Source of the DNA: Clostridia bacterium
Lineage (GTDB): Bacteria > Bacillota > Clostridia > Oscillospirales > Acutalibacteraceae
Assembly (NCBI GenBank): GCA_017432165.1
Contig: JAFRJS010000087.1
Coordinates: 1-44,307, forward strand
DNA: 44,307 nucleotides
Reading direction: 5' to 3'
The position numbers and the translations under genes were made by a program. The notes below the pieces were generated by a model. The model made no database searches, was not told the origin of the DNA, and was given only the letters and a program-made list of their open reading frames with translations. Below, piece after piece: positions 36,501 through 43,390 of the stretch (its first letter is position 1; each line of letters begins with the position of its first letter).

Positions 36501-37049
36501 ATCTGTTTTGATGCCCGAAAACGATAAATTAAGGTTTTTATTTACTTTAAGTTCGGAGGTAGGGTAGTTTTTACCGGGAATTATCATTTCATCTTTTTGT
36601 GGATCGCGTTCTACGAATGAATCATTATCGCTGTAATCATATGTTTTTAAAGAAAACGCCTCTTTTGAACCATGATCGAGCAATTTTACGTCGCTGACTT
36701 TTAATTGGCTATACCCTTCATCAAATTTAACCAGGAATTTTATTTTGTCGCTGTTTTTAATTTTTATTGAGTCAGTTCCTGCCGTGGGTTGCCAATTTCC
36801 GTAATCTTCGTATGTCCCGATTAGTTTGGTGGATTTTTTCGATATGGCATATTGAAGGCCATTTTGCGAAACTCCCTCTAAATTTTTTGGGAAAGTTATG
36901 ATGTAGTCGTTAACTGCCGAATTGTCGCTGCTTAGTGCAGCAATTAGCGATTTTGCACCAAAAGAAATTAATATGAATGATAGCAAAAACATAGTAATTA
37001 ATGCTGGTGCTTTAAAAATTTTTTGAGAAAATAATTTGATCTTTTCCAT
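30543..37049 (-). CDS. Giant membrane-anchored repeat surface protein (2168 aa)
   Basis: A 2168-residue protein starting at ATG 37049, behind TTGGAGG. The N-terminus has a basic stretch and a hydrophobic segment (about 14-37) acting as signal or anchor. The body is made of at least eleven divergent repeats of roughly 70-110 residues, each with a segment like YGD.F.F.V....GY followed by YTI.NI.EN..I.V.NV.K. These look like beta-rich bacterial surface (InlB-B or Ig-like) modules. A central Asn/Ser-rich region (about residues 790-1170) lacks clear repeats. The C-terminal domain ends VKFTATSFSLFGLAAKK, as in clostridial adhesins. A final hydrophobic anchor (NNEFLVVLLILLFGSGAIWL) and a basic tail follow. 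There is no LPXTG sorting motif. An adhesin or envelope role is inferred. Confidence 0.85.
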   Translation of the reverse strand: MEKIKLFSQKIFKAPALITMFLLSFILISFGAKSLIAALSSDNSAVNDYIITFPKNLEGVSQNGLQYAISKKSTKLIGTYEDYGNWQPTAGTDSIKIKNSDKIKFLVKFDEGYSQLKVSDVKLLDHGSKEAFSLKTYDYSDNDSFVERDPQKDEMIIPGKNYPTSELKVNKNLNLSFSGIKTDNYSLKIAMKEEPQKTKEALDVYYYFSNELEKKKMDFSENSNSYELNNLTYGMGINVIIERTAPYTQTGLDFNDIEGIDEFINKTQTTSGVKLNTPVNKDYDIKINKSAEKNTYSVKNSTPGTIEYKLSSENEYKALEIGNSFTAFYGENYDFKYENLEKTLVANSKILHKNNYNYSLYNISENIELSTIEELSGTDVPIYFPAQEHGILIVDESGENQITNSSVKYGNSFSFRLKQADGYTQNFSDIEVYKNNVLGSEKTLLSPNNENSKDECSGLYTITDIRQPVKIETSKPVKNLYAVSVAQNLKNAKIDVSGQNVHLDENTQNLGTKVYNVEHGGSLEITVTPNEGYSAENMYLDVNADITPYVSLENNKFKVSPIKSDTTLSVRNIQGTSNVNFASGYEYAEASAQSQTVNKGDNFSFKLKSGLEDENFMVKANNTQLKKGFNGNYTISNIQENQSITIEPDKSKNVTLTIEKSGIPDDATISYKINDGQSVYQDAKNIDSLEVPVDSSITFQNNSNNNSDISIKNSNEGSIQTFNENNQYTVNNIISPLKVSFSKGGNNNLLPIKAWSLAKKYTFGTDAANKANDYEIKFKDQPTDISGATASDDGKSFDVQFKKIENESGPDFNNNKCQGFSGNKSYFGPQNFNIKLDYGPINNANNFVGFKVDGTRFDSTKNNTVTDEDIFNILGTHKEDQESDERKQIKNNVGQTVNNTSASYSSINDEDTVKWSSKYHDYLSNPDFYSITKKTVTPSMFSSSLNKSFATMFEFFNTDTLFENEFSGITKSNPLCTRKFNHFKEINAKWGSFFTREEGHPSDDFKLYSSGIPRFPNVNGDFSSLFISQNLNFDKETHDKENLMTGDLNYNIQSSYINKLNNANYNYSYAENSSNGYSFSYNSRFFNNLHGSNISVRTQNGTHYSRGDNYPIYVYYYPATPKMKPPKQYLGTELTGSNYQNNVASTSAYDENGEKDEEGLNFAYMYDTITLTPIFSNSEFATQSEIEFPLETKGLDFYETYTVQDDQGKDVIKKSIQMTQNSYTVETDDVKTSAKFNFIIHADKNYDFKPESVQVYPEGFGTVSHKEMETEGDYLYTIDNIYSDNLKVSMPTPEKHKYSIRCNLFASNFYDVTDGEKFLVKDIESGSDFTFETEPQTGYNINNEVLDIAFEGKVKTLNDEIESAELTDNSTIKRTTNTQSIRNRYEIKNLSGDITLTASRKKRTIAVTFIEDPAFEYLDSDGNPLKDKALPEDKPVDANYFILRKPYGYNINFTIQENEGYSSSNLAALANGIPIEYTNGQYKIKNISENTTVKVENIEKINCKLVFTQHEGISFKDSKDNDLGSEKELKYGDTFTFKTEIQDSYEKSENDYHLKLEYSSGKDTEILKSHKDMHNEYPDEELYKDANPNIYTITEIKENCRIYAEGLDYKKHTIKLYNSKGIIFQDKYGINPLDEDTSKEYITQTALHGQTFSFKVKADEGYDISGMKLFAKKDVSGTRQQLFPSNDVYTIEDVTEDYTVTLENVEKTKYSVEIRLTEGVKCVDQNGDTMQTNLTMAHGDDLSFYLSLDSAYNKASPTVTVKGVLNPIVPDASGKYTIPNITENKIIEVSGVKKNTYKATFVATEGVIYKNNKNKPFENSLDVEYGESLYFKITLMDAYDKSTPLVMMNDNKVIAESAGIYTVTNINSDITITVKNVNKNPEEITMEDVNNVPDPVVTDEDVNSVVKATLTYENLSDEEKEQVTNIAALQKAQKEAGELNHRSGSIYVNGVDWNIKVIATELTKDEEKMNYLNSKIDRRELINLYDIYLLDLLTGKTYELPYGKTVDVTMPAPGDLTGYQNVVIAHEKSSGNIEYLDVNITDNNVKFTATSFSLFGLAAKKIPNYAENPSSTQISVSGLVENEEELKTLLGEGVVSQIGDLTQPDSSLVSTGNSSDSSEYGITTISWWQKFYKWALNNEFLVVLLILLFGSGAIWLILLLAKKHQQSE

Positions 37050-37094
37050 AATTTTAAACCTCCAAAAAAATGTATAAAAACCCACTTTATTATT

Positions 37095-37122
37095 ATTATA
37101 CTAATCATTATATTTTTTTCAA
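37095..37122 (-). promoter_or_regulatory. Probable sigma-A promoter of the giant surface protein gene
   Basis: On the minus strand TTGAAA (37122-37117), a 16-base spacer and TATAAT (37100-37095). The region 37050-37244 between the divergent genes is very AT-rich and shows nothing else clear. Confidence 0.6.
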
Positions 37123-37244
37123 TATAATATATAGTATTTTAAAAAAATGTATTTAAAATTTAATAAACTAACATAAAACATCATACATATAGAGTATTGA
37201 GCATAAATTGATTATTTATTATTAAATTAAAGGAGAAAATTCAT

Positions 37245-38132
37245 ATGTGGAAAGTGCCTTCGCTGGAAGAAAGAAGCAAAATAATTAACATCCTCAAAGA
37301 AAAATATGAGTTTGTGGAAGTCGGTGTGATTGGGAAAAGTGTTTTAAACAGAGATATAAATTTTTTAAAAATAGGCAGTTCAAAAAAAATAATTTTGTGG
37401 CTCGGAGCGTTTCATGGCATGGAATGGCTTACAATTTTGGTGCTTTTTGAATTTTTTAAAAAAATATGTTCTTATATTCAAAGCGGTGAAAATTCATACG
37501 GAATCGATTTTAAAAAAGTTTTTAAAGAAAAATCTTTGGTTATAGTTCCGTGCGTGAATCCGGACGGAGTTGAAATTGCGCTGAAAGGTGGAAATTCTGC
37601 CGGAGAATACAAGCAAGCGGTAAATTTGATAAGTGGTGGCAAGACTGATTATTGGCAGGCGAATGTGCGCGGGGTGGATTTAAACCATAACTATAATGCG
37701 AAGTGGGAAGAGCTTCATGATTTGGAAATTAAAAGCGGAATAACCGGCGCCTCAATGACAAGATACGGCGGAAAAATATATGAAAGTGAACCGGAAACAA
37801 AATCTGTGGTGAATTTTTGTAGGAATAATCCCGTGGAATATGCCATTGCTTTTCATAGCCAGGGCGAAGAAATTTACCATGGCTTTGACGGCAAAATACC
37901 AAAAAATTCAGAAAAAATCGCAAATTTACTTTCCGTTTCTTCGGGATATAAACTTTCCAATCCCGAGGGCTTGGCTGTTGGCGGAGGTTTTAAAGATTGG
38001 TTTATTTCAGAATTTAATAAACCTGCGTTTACCGTGGAAATTGGTTTGGGGAAAAATCCTCTGCCGATTTCCGATTTTGAAAATATATACAAAAAAATAG
38101 AAAAAATGCTTTTGATTGCGGCCTTGATTTAA
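37245..38132 (+). CDS. M14-family zinc carboxypeptidase (probable muropeptide peptidase)
   Basis: A 295-residue metallopeptidase. The zinc ligands H57 and E60 are in GAFHGMEW, the third ligand is in AIAFHSQGEE (about residue 204), and the catalytic Glu is in FTVEIGLG (about 266). The substrate-binding segment VRGVDLNHNYNAKW is typical. In Firmicutes, proteins of this type often cleave gamma-D-Glu-diaminopimelate bonds in cell-wall peptides. No signal peptide is seen, so recycling of imported muropeptides or a spore role is likely. The start ATG has AAAGGAG upstream. It is divergent from the giant surface gene. Confidence 0.88.
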   Translation: MWKVPSLEERSKIINILKEKYEFVEVGVIGKSVLNRDINFLKIGSSKKIILWLGAFHGMEWLTILVLFEFFKKICSYIQSGENSYGIDFKKVFKEKSLVIVPCVNPDGVEIALKGGNSAGEYKQAVNLISGGKTDYWQANVRGVDLNHNYNAKWEELHDLEIKSGITGASMTRYGGKIYESEPETKSVVNFCRNNPVEYAIAFHSQGEEIYHGFDGKIPKNSEKIANLLSVSSGYKLSNPEGLAVGGGFKDWFISEFNKPAFTVEIGLGKNPLPISDFENIYKKIEKMLLIAALI

Positions 38133-38144
38133 AAAAACAATTTA

Positions 38145-38173
38145 TTGAATATTCCGGGTTTATGTGTTAAAAT
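38145..38173 (+). promoter_or_regulatory. Sigma-A promoter of the phosphohexomutase gene
   Basis: TTGAAT (38145-38150), a 17-base spacer and TAAAAT (38168-38173). The start would be near 38180, so the in-frame TTG at 38145 is not a start codon. Confidence 0.65.
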
Positions 38174-38219
38174 TTTTGAGTGTATTGAGTGTATTTTAAA
38201 AAAAGGAATGGTAAACGAC

Positions 38220-39932
38220 TTGGATATTAATGAAAAATATAACGTTTGGGTAAAAAATATTAAAAATGAAGAACTTTTAAAAGATCTTAATAGCATAGAA
38301 AGTAACGAAAAAGAAAAATATGAAAGGTTTTATAAGAATTTAGAGTTCGGTACGGCGGGGATTAGAGGAATAATGCGCTGCGGTGCAAACGGAATTAATA
38401 TATACACAATCAGGCAGACGGCTCAGGGGCTTGCGAATTATCTTTTAAAATCGTGCCAACACCCGGTTGTGGTTATATCGTACGATTCAAGAAATAATTC
38501 CTATTTATTTGCCAAAGAAACCGCATCTGTTTTGGCTGCAAATAATGTAAAAGTATATATTTCAAGCTCGCTTCAGCCGACTCCTTTTTTGTCTTTTGCC
38601 GTAAGGTTTTTAAAAGCAGATGCCGGGGTTATGATTACAGCAAGTCATAATCCCGCGGAATACAACGGTTTTAAATGTTACGGCAGCGACGGTGCACAAA
38701 TGGGCGAAGAAGACGCTTTAAAAGTGTATAATTGCATATTGCATGCAGATATATTTAAAGATGTAAAATATGCTTCGTTTAATTTAAGTTTAGAAAGCGG
38801 CCAAATAAAATTTATTGCCGAAGATGTTTATCAGGAATATATAAAATGTGTTCTTGCGCAAAGGATTAACAAAGATGTGGATATGTCGCAAATAAAAATT
38901 GTATATACTCCGCTTAGTGGTGCGGGCAAAAACTTTGTAAAGACTGTTTTTGAACTTTCTGGTGCAAAAAATTTAATTATTGTTCCCGAACAAGAAAAAC
39001 CGGATGGCAATTTCAGCACTTGCCCAAAACCAAACCCGGAACTCAAAGAAGCTTTTAAATATGGCGAAATGTACGCTCAAAAAAATAATGCGGATATAAT
39101 TATTGCAACAGATCCCGATGCCGACAGGCTTGGCGTTTGTGTAAAAAATGGCGGTGAATTTCGGCTTCTTACCGGTAACGAAATTGGTGTAATATTATTT
39201 AATTACATAATCAGCTGTAAAAAAGAAAAATTATCTTCGCAGTCGGTTTTAATAAAATCTTTGGTGAGTACACCGCTTGTAAATGAAATCGCCGAGAAGA
39301 ATAATTGCAAAGTAAAAGAAGTTCTTACGGGATTTAAAAATATTGCTGCAGAGATACTTAAAATGGAAAAAAACAATAATTTAAGTGATTATCTTTTTGG
39401 TTTTGAAGAAAGTAACGGATATCTTTTGGGTACATATGCTAGGGATAAAGATGCCGTTTCTGCTGCGCTTTTAATTTGTGAAACAGCAGGATATTACAAA
39501 AGTATCGGCAAAGATTTTAACGATGTTTTAAATGAACTTGGAGAAAAATATGGATTTTTCAAAGAAGAAACGCTAAGCTTTGAGTTTAAAGGTTCCGAGG
39601 GAATTATTAAAATAAAAAATATAATGGACGACATAAGAAAAAATCCTGGCGGATTTTTTGGTGAATTTAATACGTTTGAGATAGAAGATTATTTAAATTC
39701 TACTGTGAATAATTTTGAAAATAATGAATTATCACAAGTAAAATTGCCAAAATCTAATATTTTGAAATATAAATTTAAAAATGGTAGCAGCGTTATAATA
39801 AGACCTTCAGGGACTGAACCAAAAATTAAATTTTATATATTAGTGCAAGAAAAAACAGAAAATGCAGCGCTTGATTTGTTAAAAAATATTAAATATAGTA
39901 TACTTTACATAATAAAGAAATACGAAAAATAA
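38220..39932 (+). CDS. Phosphoglucomutase/phosphomannomutase
   Basis: About 570 residues of the alpha-D-phosphohexomutase family, which interconverts hexose 1- and 6-phosphates and supplies sugar nucleotides for wall and surface polymers. The four domain signatures are the active serine in TASHNPAEYNG, the metal loop DPDADR, the sugar loop FGFEESNGYLLG and the phosphate loop RPSGTEPKIKFY. I prefer the TTG at 38220 (product MDINEKYNVW, matching family starts) with AAAAAAAGGA 12 bases upstream. The ATG at 38208 touches the site. Length fits PgcA-type enzymes. Whether glucose or mannose is preferred cannot be told. Confidence 0.93.
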   Translation: MDINEKYNVWVKNIKNEELLKDLNSIESNEKEKYERFYKNLEFGTAGIRGIMRCGANGINIYTIRQTAQGLANYLLKSCQHPVVVISYDSRNNSYLFAKETASVLAANNVKVYISSSLQPTPFLSFAVRFLKADAGVMITASHNPAEYNGFKCYGSDGAQMGEEDALKVYNCILHADIFKDVKYASFNLSLESGQIKFIAEDVYQEYIKCVLAQRINKDVDMSQIKIVYTPLSGAGKNFVKTVFELSGAKNLIIVPEQEKPDGNFSTCPKPNPELKEAFKYGEMYAQKNNADIIIATDPDADRLGVCVKNGGEFRLLTGNEIGVILFNYIISCKKEKLSSQSVLIKSLVSTPLVNEIAEKNNCKVKEVLTGFKNIAAEILKMEKNNNLSDYLFGFEESNGYLLGTYARDKDAVSAALLICETAGYYKSIGKDFNDVLNELGEKYGFFKEETLSFEFKGSEGIIKIKNIMDDIRKNPGGFFGEFNTFEIEDYLNSTVNNFENNELSQVKLPKSNILKYKFKNGSSVIIRPSGTEPKIKFYILVQEKTENAALDLLKNIKYSILYIIKKYEK

Positions 39933-39944
39933 GTTAAATAATTC

Positions 39945-39973
39945 TTGACATTATAATTATTTTAAAGTAAAAT
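39945..39973 (+). promoter_or_regulatory. Strong sigma-A promoter of the exported AAA+ gene
   Basis: A consensus TTGACA (39945-39950), a 17-base spacer and TAAAAT (39968-39973). The 11-bp direct repeat AAGTTAAATAA occurs at 39931-39941 and 39980-39990, flanking the promoter; its meaning is unclear. Confidence 0.85.
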
Positions 39974-40011
39974 AGAAGTAAGTTAAATAAAGAAGGGAAT
40001 TAATAAAAATT

Positions 40012-42042
40012 ATGAAGTTAAAAAAATTAAGTAAAGCATTTTTAAGTTTATTTTTGGCATTTAATATGCTGATGCCGATGTCAAATGTCAATTTTTACAG
40101 TGGCAATGCATATGCAGCTGAGCCTTCTCAAAGTGCGGGGTTTTCTCCAAGTGGCGGGCCTCCTTCAAACAAAAGCTGGACTTCAACAATTGTTAGTGTT
40201 GCTTCAACAGTTGGTAGTTTTTTTGGAGGCTGTTTATCAAAGCTTTTGCAAGATGCGTTTGGTAATTTGGCTTTACGTTTAATTGAATCGACAGGTATTT
40301 TTGATTTTGATACATATTTTATTTTTTCAAGATATGGAGAAAATTTAGTCGAATCCGCAAAAGAGGGTAAAATTCACGACTGTGTCGAAAGAGATAAAGA
40401 AATAGATAATTTGTTGCAAGTTTTACTTAATGAAGATAAAGGTAACGCAATAATTACCGGTGCCGCAGGAGTTGGAAAAACGGCACTTATAGAAGGGTTG
40501 GCATATAGAATTGCCAAAGGAAATGTACCTGAATATTTTAAAAATAAAAAAATCATCAGAATTAATATGGTTGCGCTTATTGCAGGAGATACATATACAG
40601 GTTCCGAAAAAGCGATGGCGCGTATGAGGGCAATGCTTAAGGCTGCTGAATCAGATCCTGACGTTATACTTTTTATAGATGAATTTCATCAGATAGTAAA
40701 TATGCACGCTGCCGAACTTTTTAAAACATACGTTGAAAGAAATAGAGTTAAGATGATTGCAGCAACGACAACCTCGGAATATGAATATATAAGAAACGAT
40801 GAAGCTTTAGTCAGAAGATTTCAAGAAGTTATAGTTAATGAGCCATCAAAATATCAGATGATGAAAGTTTTGAATGGTTTAAAACCTGATATTGAAAAAA
40901 AATATAATATTAAAATAACCAACGATGCGATATCGGCAACTATTGAATATACCGACAGATATATGAGAAATAAAACTTTTCCCGATAAAGCACTTAACGT
41001 TATTTATAATGTTTCAAAAATAGCTTCTACAAATAATGAGCAAATTCAAAAAGACGGTAAAGCGATGCCAGTGCCTATCGTGACCAGGAATGATGTTATT
41101 TCTGCAATTTCCAGGGATGTTAGAATTCCTCTTGGTGAAATTACTCCAAAAGAGCAAGAATTTTTGGATTCTATGGAGCAAAGAGTGGAAAGTATTGTTG
41201 TTGGTCAGCATAAAGCAGTTAAAAAACTGTGCGGTGCTGTTAGAAATTCACGCTCGGGAGTTAGATATAGCGAAAGACCTAATTCTTCTTTGTTCTTTAC
41301 CGGTACGTCCGGAGTAGGCAAGAGCAAATTGGCGCAAGTGGTAGGAAATGAAATAGACGGCCTTATTGAAGTCGATTTTTCGGACTATACCGAAATTGAT
41401 GCCATGAAAAAATTGCTTAATTCTAAAATTTTCGGTTATAATGGTGGCTTGGCAGAAAAAATATCCAGAAAGCCTTATTCAGTAGTGCTTTTTGATAATT
41501 TAGAAAAAGCACACCCAAATACAATAAAAAGCGTTGTATCTATACTTAAAAAAGGCTATATTTTAGATGCAAAAGGTAACGAGGTCGATTTTAGAAATGC
41601 ATTTATAGTTATTAATTCTAAAATAGGCGAAGAAGAAATGCTTAGTTGCGATTCTTGCACTCCTACCGATGAAGTTATAGAAAAAATTAACCAAAAAATT
41701 ATAAATCATTTTGGAGAGGATTTCTTTGATAGCTTAGACGATGTAGTTGTATTTAATAAACTTGATAAAGACAGCATGTCAAAAATTACAGATGTAATAT
41801 TGGATACTTTTGAAAACATCTTAAGCGATAAGAATATCAGAATTACGGTAACCAAAGAAGTAAGAGATTATATTTATAATATGCCTATTGATGATAAGCT
41901 TGGTTCTATAAGTTTTGATAAATTTTTAAGTAAAAACATATTTGGAGTTCTAAATAAAGCAATGATAAATAAAAAAATAAAAGAAAACAGCTCAGTGAGT
42001 TACGTGCTTAATAATGGAAAAATAGAGTTAAAAGTAGAATAA
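40012..42042 (+). CDS. Sec-exported ClpB/ClpC-like AAA+ protein with a degenerate second ATPase domain
   Basis: A 676-residue protein. Residues 1-35 form a classical Sec signal peptide, basic then hydrophobic, ending in the signal peptidase I site AYA-A (33-36). A Ser/Gly/Pro-rich linker and a mildly hydrophobic stretch (55-95) follow. D1 (about 120-370) has Walker A GAAGVGKT (150-157), Walker B FIDE (221-224), the pore-loop-like AGDTYTG and Arg fingers VRRF, so it looks active. D2 (about 390-676) keeps Walker A GTSGVGKS (431-438). Its Walker B is LFDNLEKAHP, with N496 replacing the catalytic Glu. FFDSLD replaces the usual FLNRID (S574 for the Arg finger), and the GAR sensor-2 motif is missing. 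The Clp N-domain and M-domain are absent. It is monocistronic, with its own promoter and terminator. Exported AAA+ unfoldases are unexpected because ATP is scarce outside cells. Confidence 0.88.
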   Translation: MKLKKLSKAFLSLFLAFNMLMPMSNVNFYSGNAYAAEPSQSAGFSPSGGPPSNKSWTSTIVSVASTVGSFFGGCLSKLLQDAFGNLALRLIESTGIFDFDTYFIFSRYGENLVESAKEGKIHDCVERDKEIDNLLQVLLNEDKGNAIITGAAGVGKTALIEGLAYRIAKGNVPEYFKNKKIIRINMVALIAGDTYTGSEKAMARMRAMLKAAESDPDVILFIDEFHQIVNMHAAELFKTYVERNRVKMIAATTTSEYEYIRNDEALVRRFQEVIVNEPSKYQMMKVLNGLKPDIEKKYNIKITNDAISATIEYTDRYMRNKTFPDKALNVIYNVSKIASTNNEQIQKDGKAMPVPIVTRNDVISAISRDVRIPLGEITPKEQEFLDSMEQRVESIVVGQHKAVKKLCGAVRNSRSGVRYSERPNSSLFFTGTSGVGKSKLAQVVGNEIDGLIEVDFSDYTEIDAMKKLLNSKIFGYNGGLAEKISRKPYSVVLFDNLEKAHPNTIKSVVSILKKGYILDAKGNEVDFRNAFIVINSKIGEEEMLSCDSCTPTDEVIEKINQKIINHFGEDFFDSLDDVVVFNKLDKDSMSKITDVILDTFENILSDKNIRITVTKEVRDYIYNMPIDDKLGSISFDKFLSKNIFGVLNKAMINKKIKENSSVSYVLNNGKIELKVE

Positions 42043-42051
42043 AAATTTAGT

Positions 42052-42079
42052 AAGTAGGTTTTTAACCTACTTGCTTTTT
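42052..42079 (+). terminator. Intrinsic terminator after the AAA+ gene
   Basis: A perfect 9-bp stem AAGTAGGTT / AACCTACTT (42052-42060 with 42064-42072), a 3-base loop and the tail GCTTTTT. Confidence 0.9.
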
Positions 42080-42138
42080 GCTTATTGAAAAAATATAATA
42101 AGTATAGTAAAAATTTGGTATAAATGGTGGATTGTTTT

Positions 42139-43011
42139 ATGGTATTAAAAATTTTGGCACCTGCAAAAATTAATTTGGCGCTGGAGATTTTTGAAAAAGT
42201 AAAAAACAGTAGTTATCACAATGTAGATATGATATTGCAAAGCGTTAGTTTGTTTGATGTGGTGGAACTGAGCACATGCGAAACTGACGAAATTTTGGTT
42301 GAAAGCGATAAAGATTTAAATTGCTCTGCAAAAAACAATATTTGCTATAAGGTTGCAAAAAAGTTTTTTGATTATACAGGTATAAAAAACTATGGCATAA
42401 AAATCCGTATAAAAAAATCAATACCAATAAGTGCGGGTTTGGCGGGGGGCAGTAGCGACGGAGCAGCTGTGCTTGTTGGGATGAATGAGATTTTTAAAGC
42501 CGGCTTATCGCAAACCGAGCTTTGCAAAATTGGTGGTAAAGTTGGTGCGGATATTCCATTTTGTATTGTTGGCGGAACAGCCAGAGCAAAAGGCATCGGA
42601 ACGGAAATTTGCAAAATAGAAAGTAAAGTGGATTTTTACGTGGTGATTGTTAATCCGGATATTTCGGTTTCCACGGCGCTTGCGTATGAAAAAATAGACA
42701 GCTTTAAAATTTTGGATTTTTTTGATGTAAACAAATTAGAAAATAGCATAAAATCAAGCGATGCAGAAGAAATAAGCAAAAATTTGTTTAACCGATTTGA
42801 AAAGATTATAGATGAGGAAAAAACCGAAAAAATAAAAAAATTATTAAAAGAAAACGGCAGTATTTCTTCTCTTATGAGCGGCAGTGGCCCAAGCGTTTAC
42901 GGGATTTTTAAAGATAAAACCAAAGCGGAAATTTGCTTTGAAAATATAAAAAAAATATACCCTAAGACTTTTTTATGTAATTTTATTTCTCACGGCGCAA
43001 AAATTTTATAA
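42139..43011 (+). CDS. ispE: 4-diphosphocytidyl-2-C-methyl-D-erythritol kinase
   Basis: This 290-residue GHMP kinase carries out the fourth step of the MEP pathway to isoprenoids. Signatures are APAKINLALEI at the N-terminus, the ATP loop IPISAGLAGGSSDGAAVL, GADIPFCIVGGTARAKGIG and the C-terminal MSGSGPSVYGIF. I chose ATG 42139 because GGTGG lies eight bases upstream and the product starts MVLKILAPAKIN, as usual. The ATG at 42124 has no site. A TTGAAA (42085) with TAAAAA at 17 bases may be a weak promoter. It indicates the MEP and not the mevalonate route. Confidence 0.95.
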   Translation: MVLKILAPAKINLALEIFEKVKNSSYHNVDMILQSVSLFDVVELSTCETDEILVESDKDLNCSAKNNICYKVAKKFFDYTGIKNYGIKIRIKKSIPISAGLAGGSSDGAAVLVGMNEIFKAGLSQTELCKIGGKVGADIPFCIVGGTARAKGIGTEICKIESKVDFYVVIVNPDISVSTALAYEKIDSFKILDFFDVNKLENSIKSSDAEEISKNLFNRFEKIIDEEKTEKIKKLLKENGSISSLMSGSGPSVYGIFKDKTKAEICFENIKKIYPKTFLCNFISHGAKIL

Positions 43012-43018
43012 AAAATTT

Positions 43019-43067
43019 ATGCCCTTTTGCAAATTATATTTTCGCAAAAAGGCATTTTTGATTTTTT
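43019..43067. terminator. Terminator between ispE and the small convergent gene
   Basis: A 12-bp stem ATGCCCTTTTGC / GCAAAAAGGCAT with one C-A mismatch (43019-43030 with 43044-43055), followed on the plus strand by TTTTGATTTTTT. It probably also stops the small minus-strand gene, whose stop codon lies at 43075-43073. Confidence 0.85.
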
Positions 43068-43072
43068 AATTA

Positions 43073-43219
43073 TTATTTGCAGTTTTTACTTCTGTTTTCG
43101 TAGTTGCTGTTTTGGGCTTGGTTAGAAGAGTTGGTTGTGCTTTTGTAGTTTGTGGAATTTTTGCTGTTTGTTGAATTTTTTGTGTTGGTTGAATTTGTTT
43201 GGTTTGTGTTGTTTTTCAT
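43073..43219 (-). CDS. 48-residue Asn/Thr/Ser-rich small protein
   Basis: A minus-strand frame starts at ATG 43219 behind an excellent GGGAGGTG site (43234-43227) and ends in TAA. The product starts MKNNTNQTNSTNTKNST and is built of short units like KNSTN, with almost no hydrophobic residues and one late Cys. The composition resembles small spore-core proteins (gamma-type SASP are Asn/Gln/Ala-rich) and similar short Asn-rich proteins I recall in clostridia, but I cannot assign a family. The strong ribosome binding site and clean stop next to a terminator make it very likely to be real. No consensus sigma-A promoter is evident upstream, which would fit a forespore sigma factor. Confidence 0.7.
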   Translation of the reverse strand: MKNNTNQTNSTNTKNSTNSKNSTNYKSTTNSSNQAQNSNYENRSKNCK

Positions 43220-43344
43220 TTTTTTCACCTCCCATGTTTGTATTGTTTACTTCTTAAAGTTTATTTATACTATAAAAATATGGAAATTTTCATAAAACCT
43301 GGCTCTCATTTGTCTTTAAATCGGTAGCTATTTAAAATTTAATA

Positions 43345-43353
43345 TGCTATAAT
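43345..43353 (+). promoter_or_regulatory. Extended -10 promoter of metG
   Basis: TGCTATAAT (43345-43353) is an extended -10 box without a good -35. AAAAGGGG and the metG ATG at 43391 follow. Confidence 0.55.
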
Positions 43354-43390
43354 AAAAATATTATTAAAATAGAAAAGGGGATTTTAGTTT

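Noticed and set aside
39931..39990. Direct repeat AAGTTAAATAA flanking the AAA+ promoter as a transposon target duplication or attachment site
   Set aside because: The intervening 38 bases are only a promoter with no mobile-element sequence, and an 11-bp AT-rich repeat can arise by chance.
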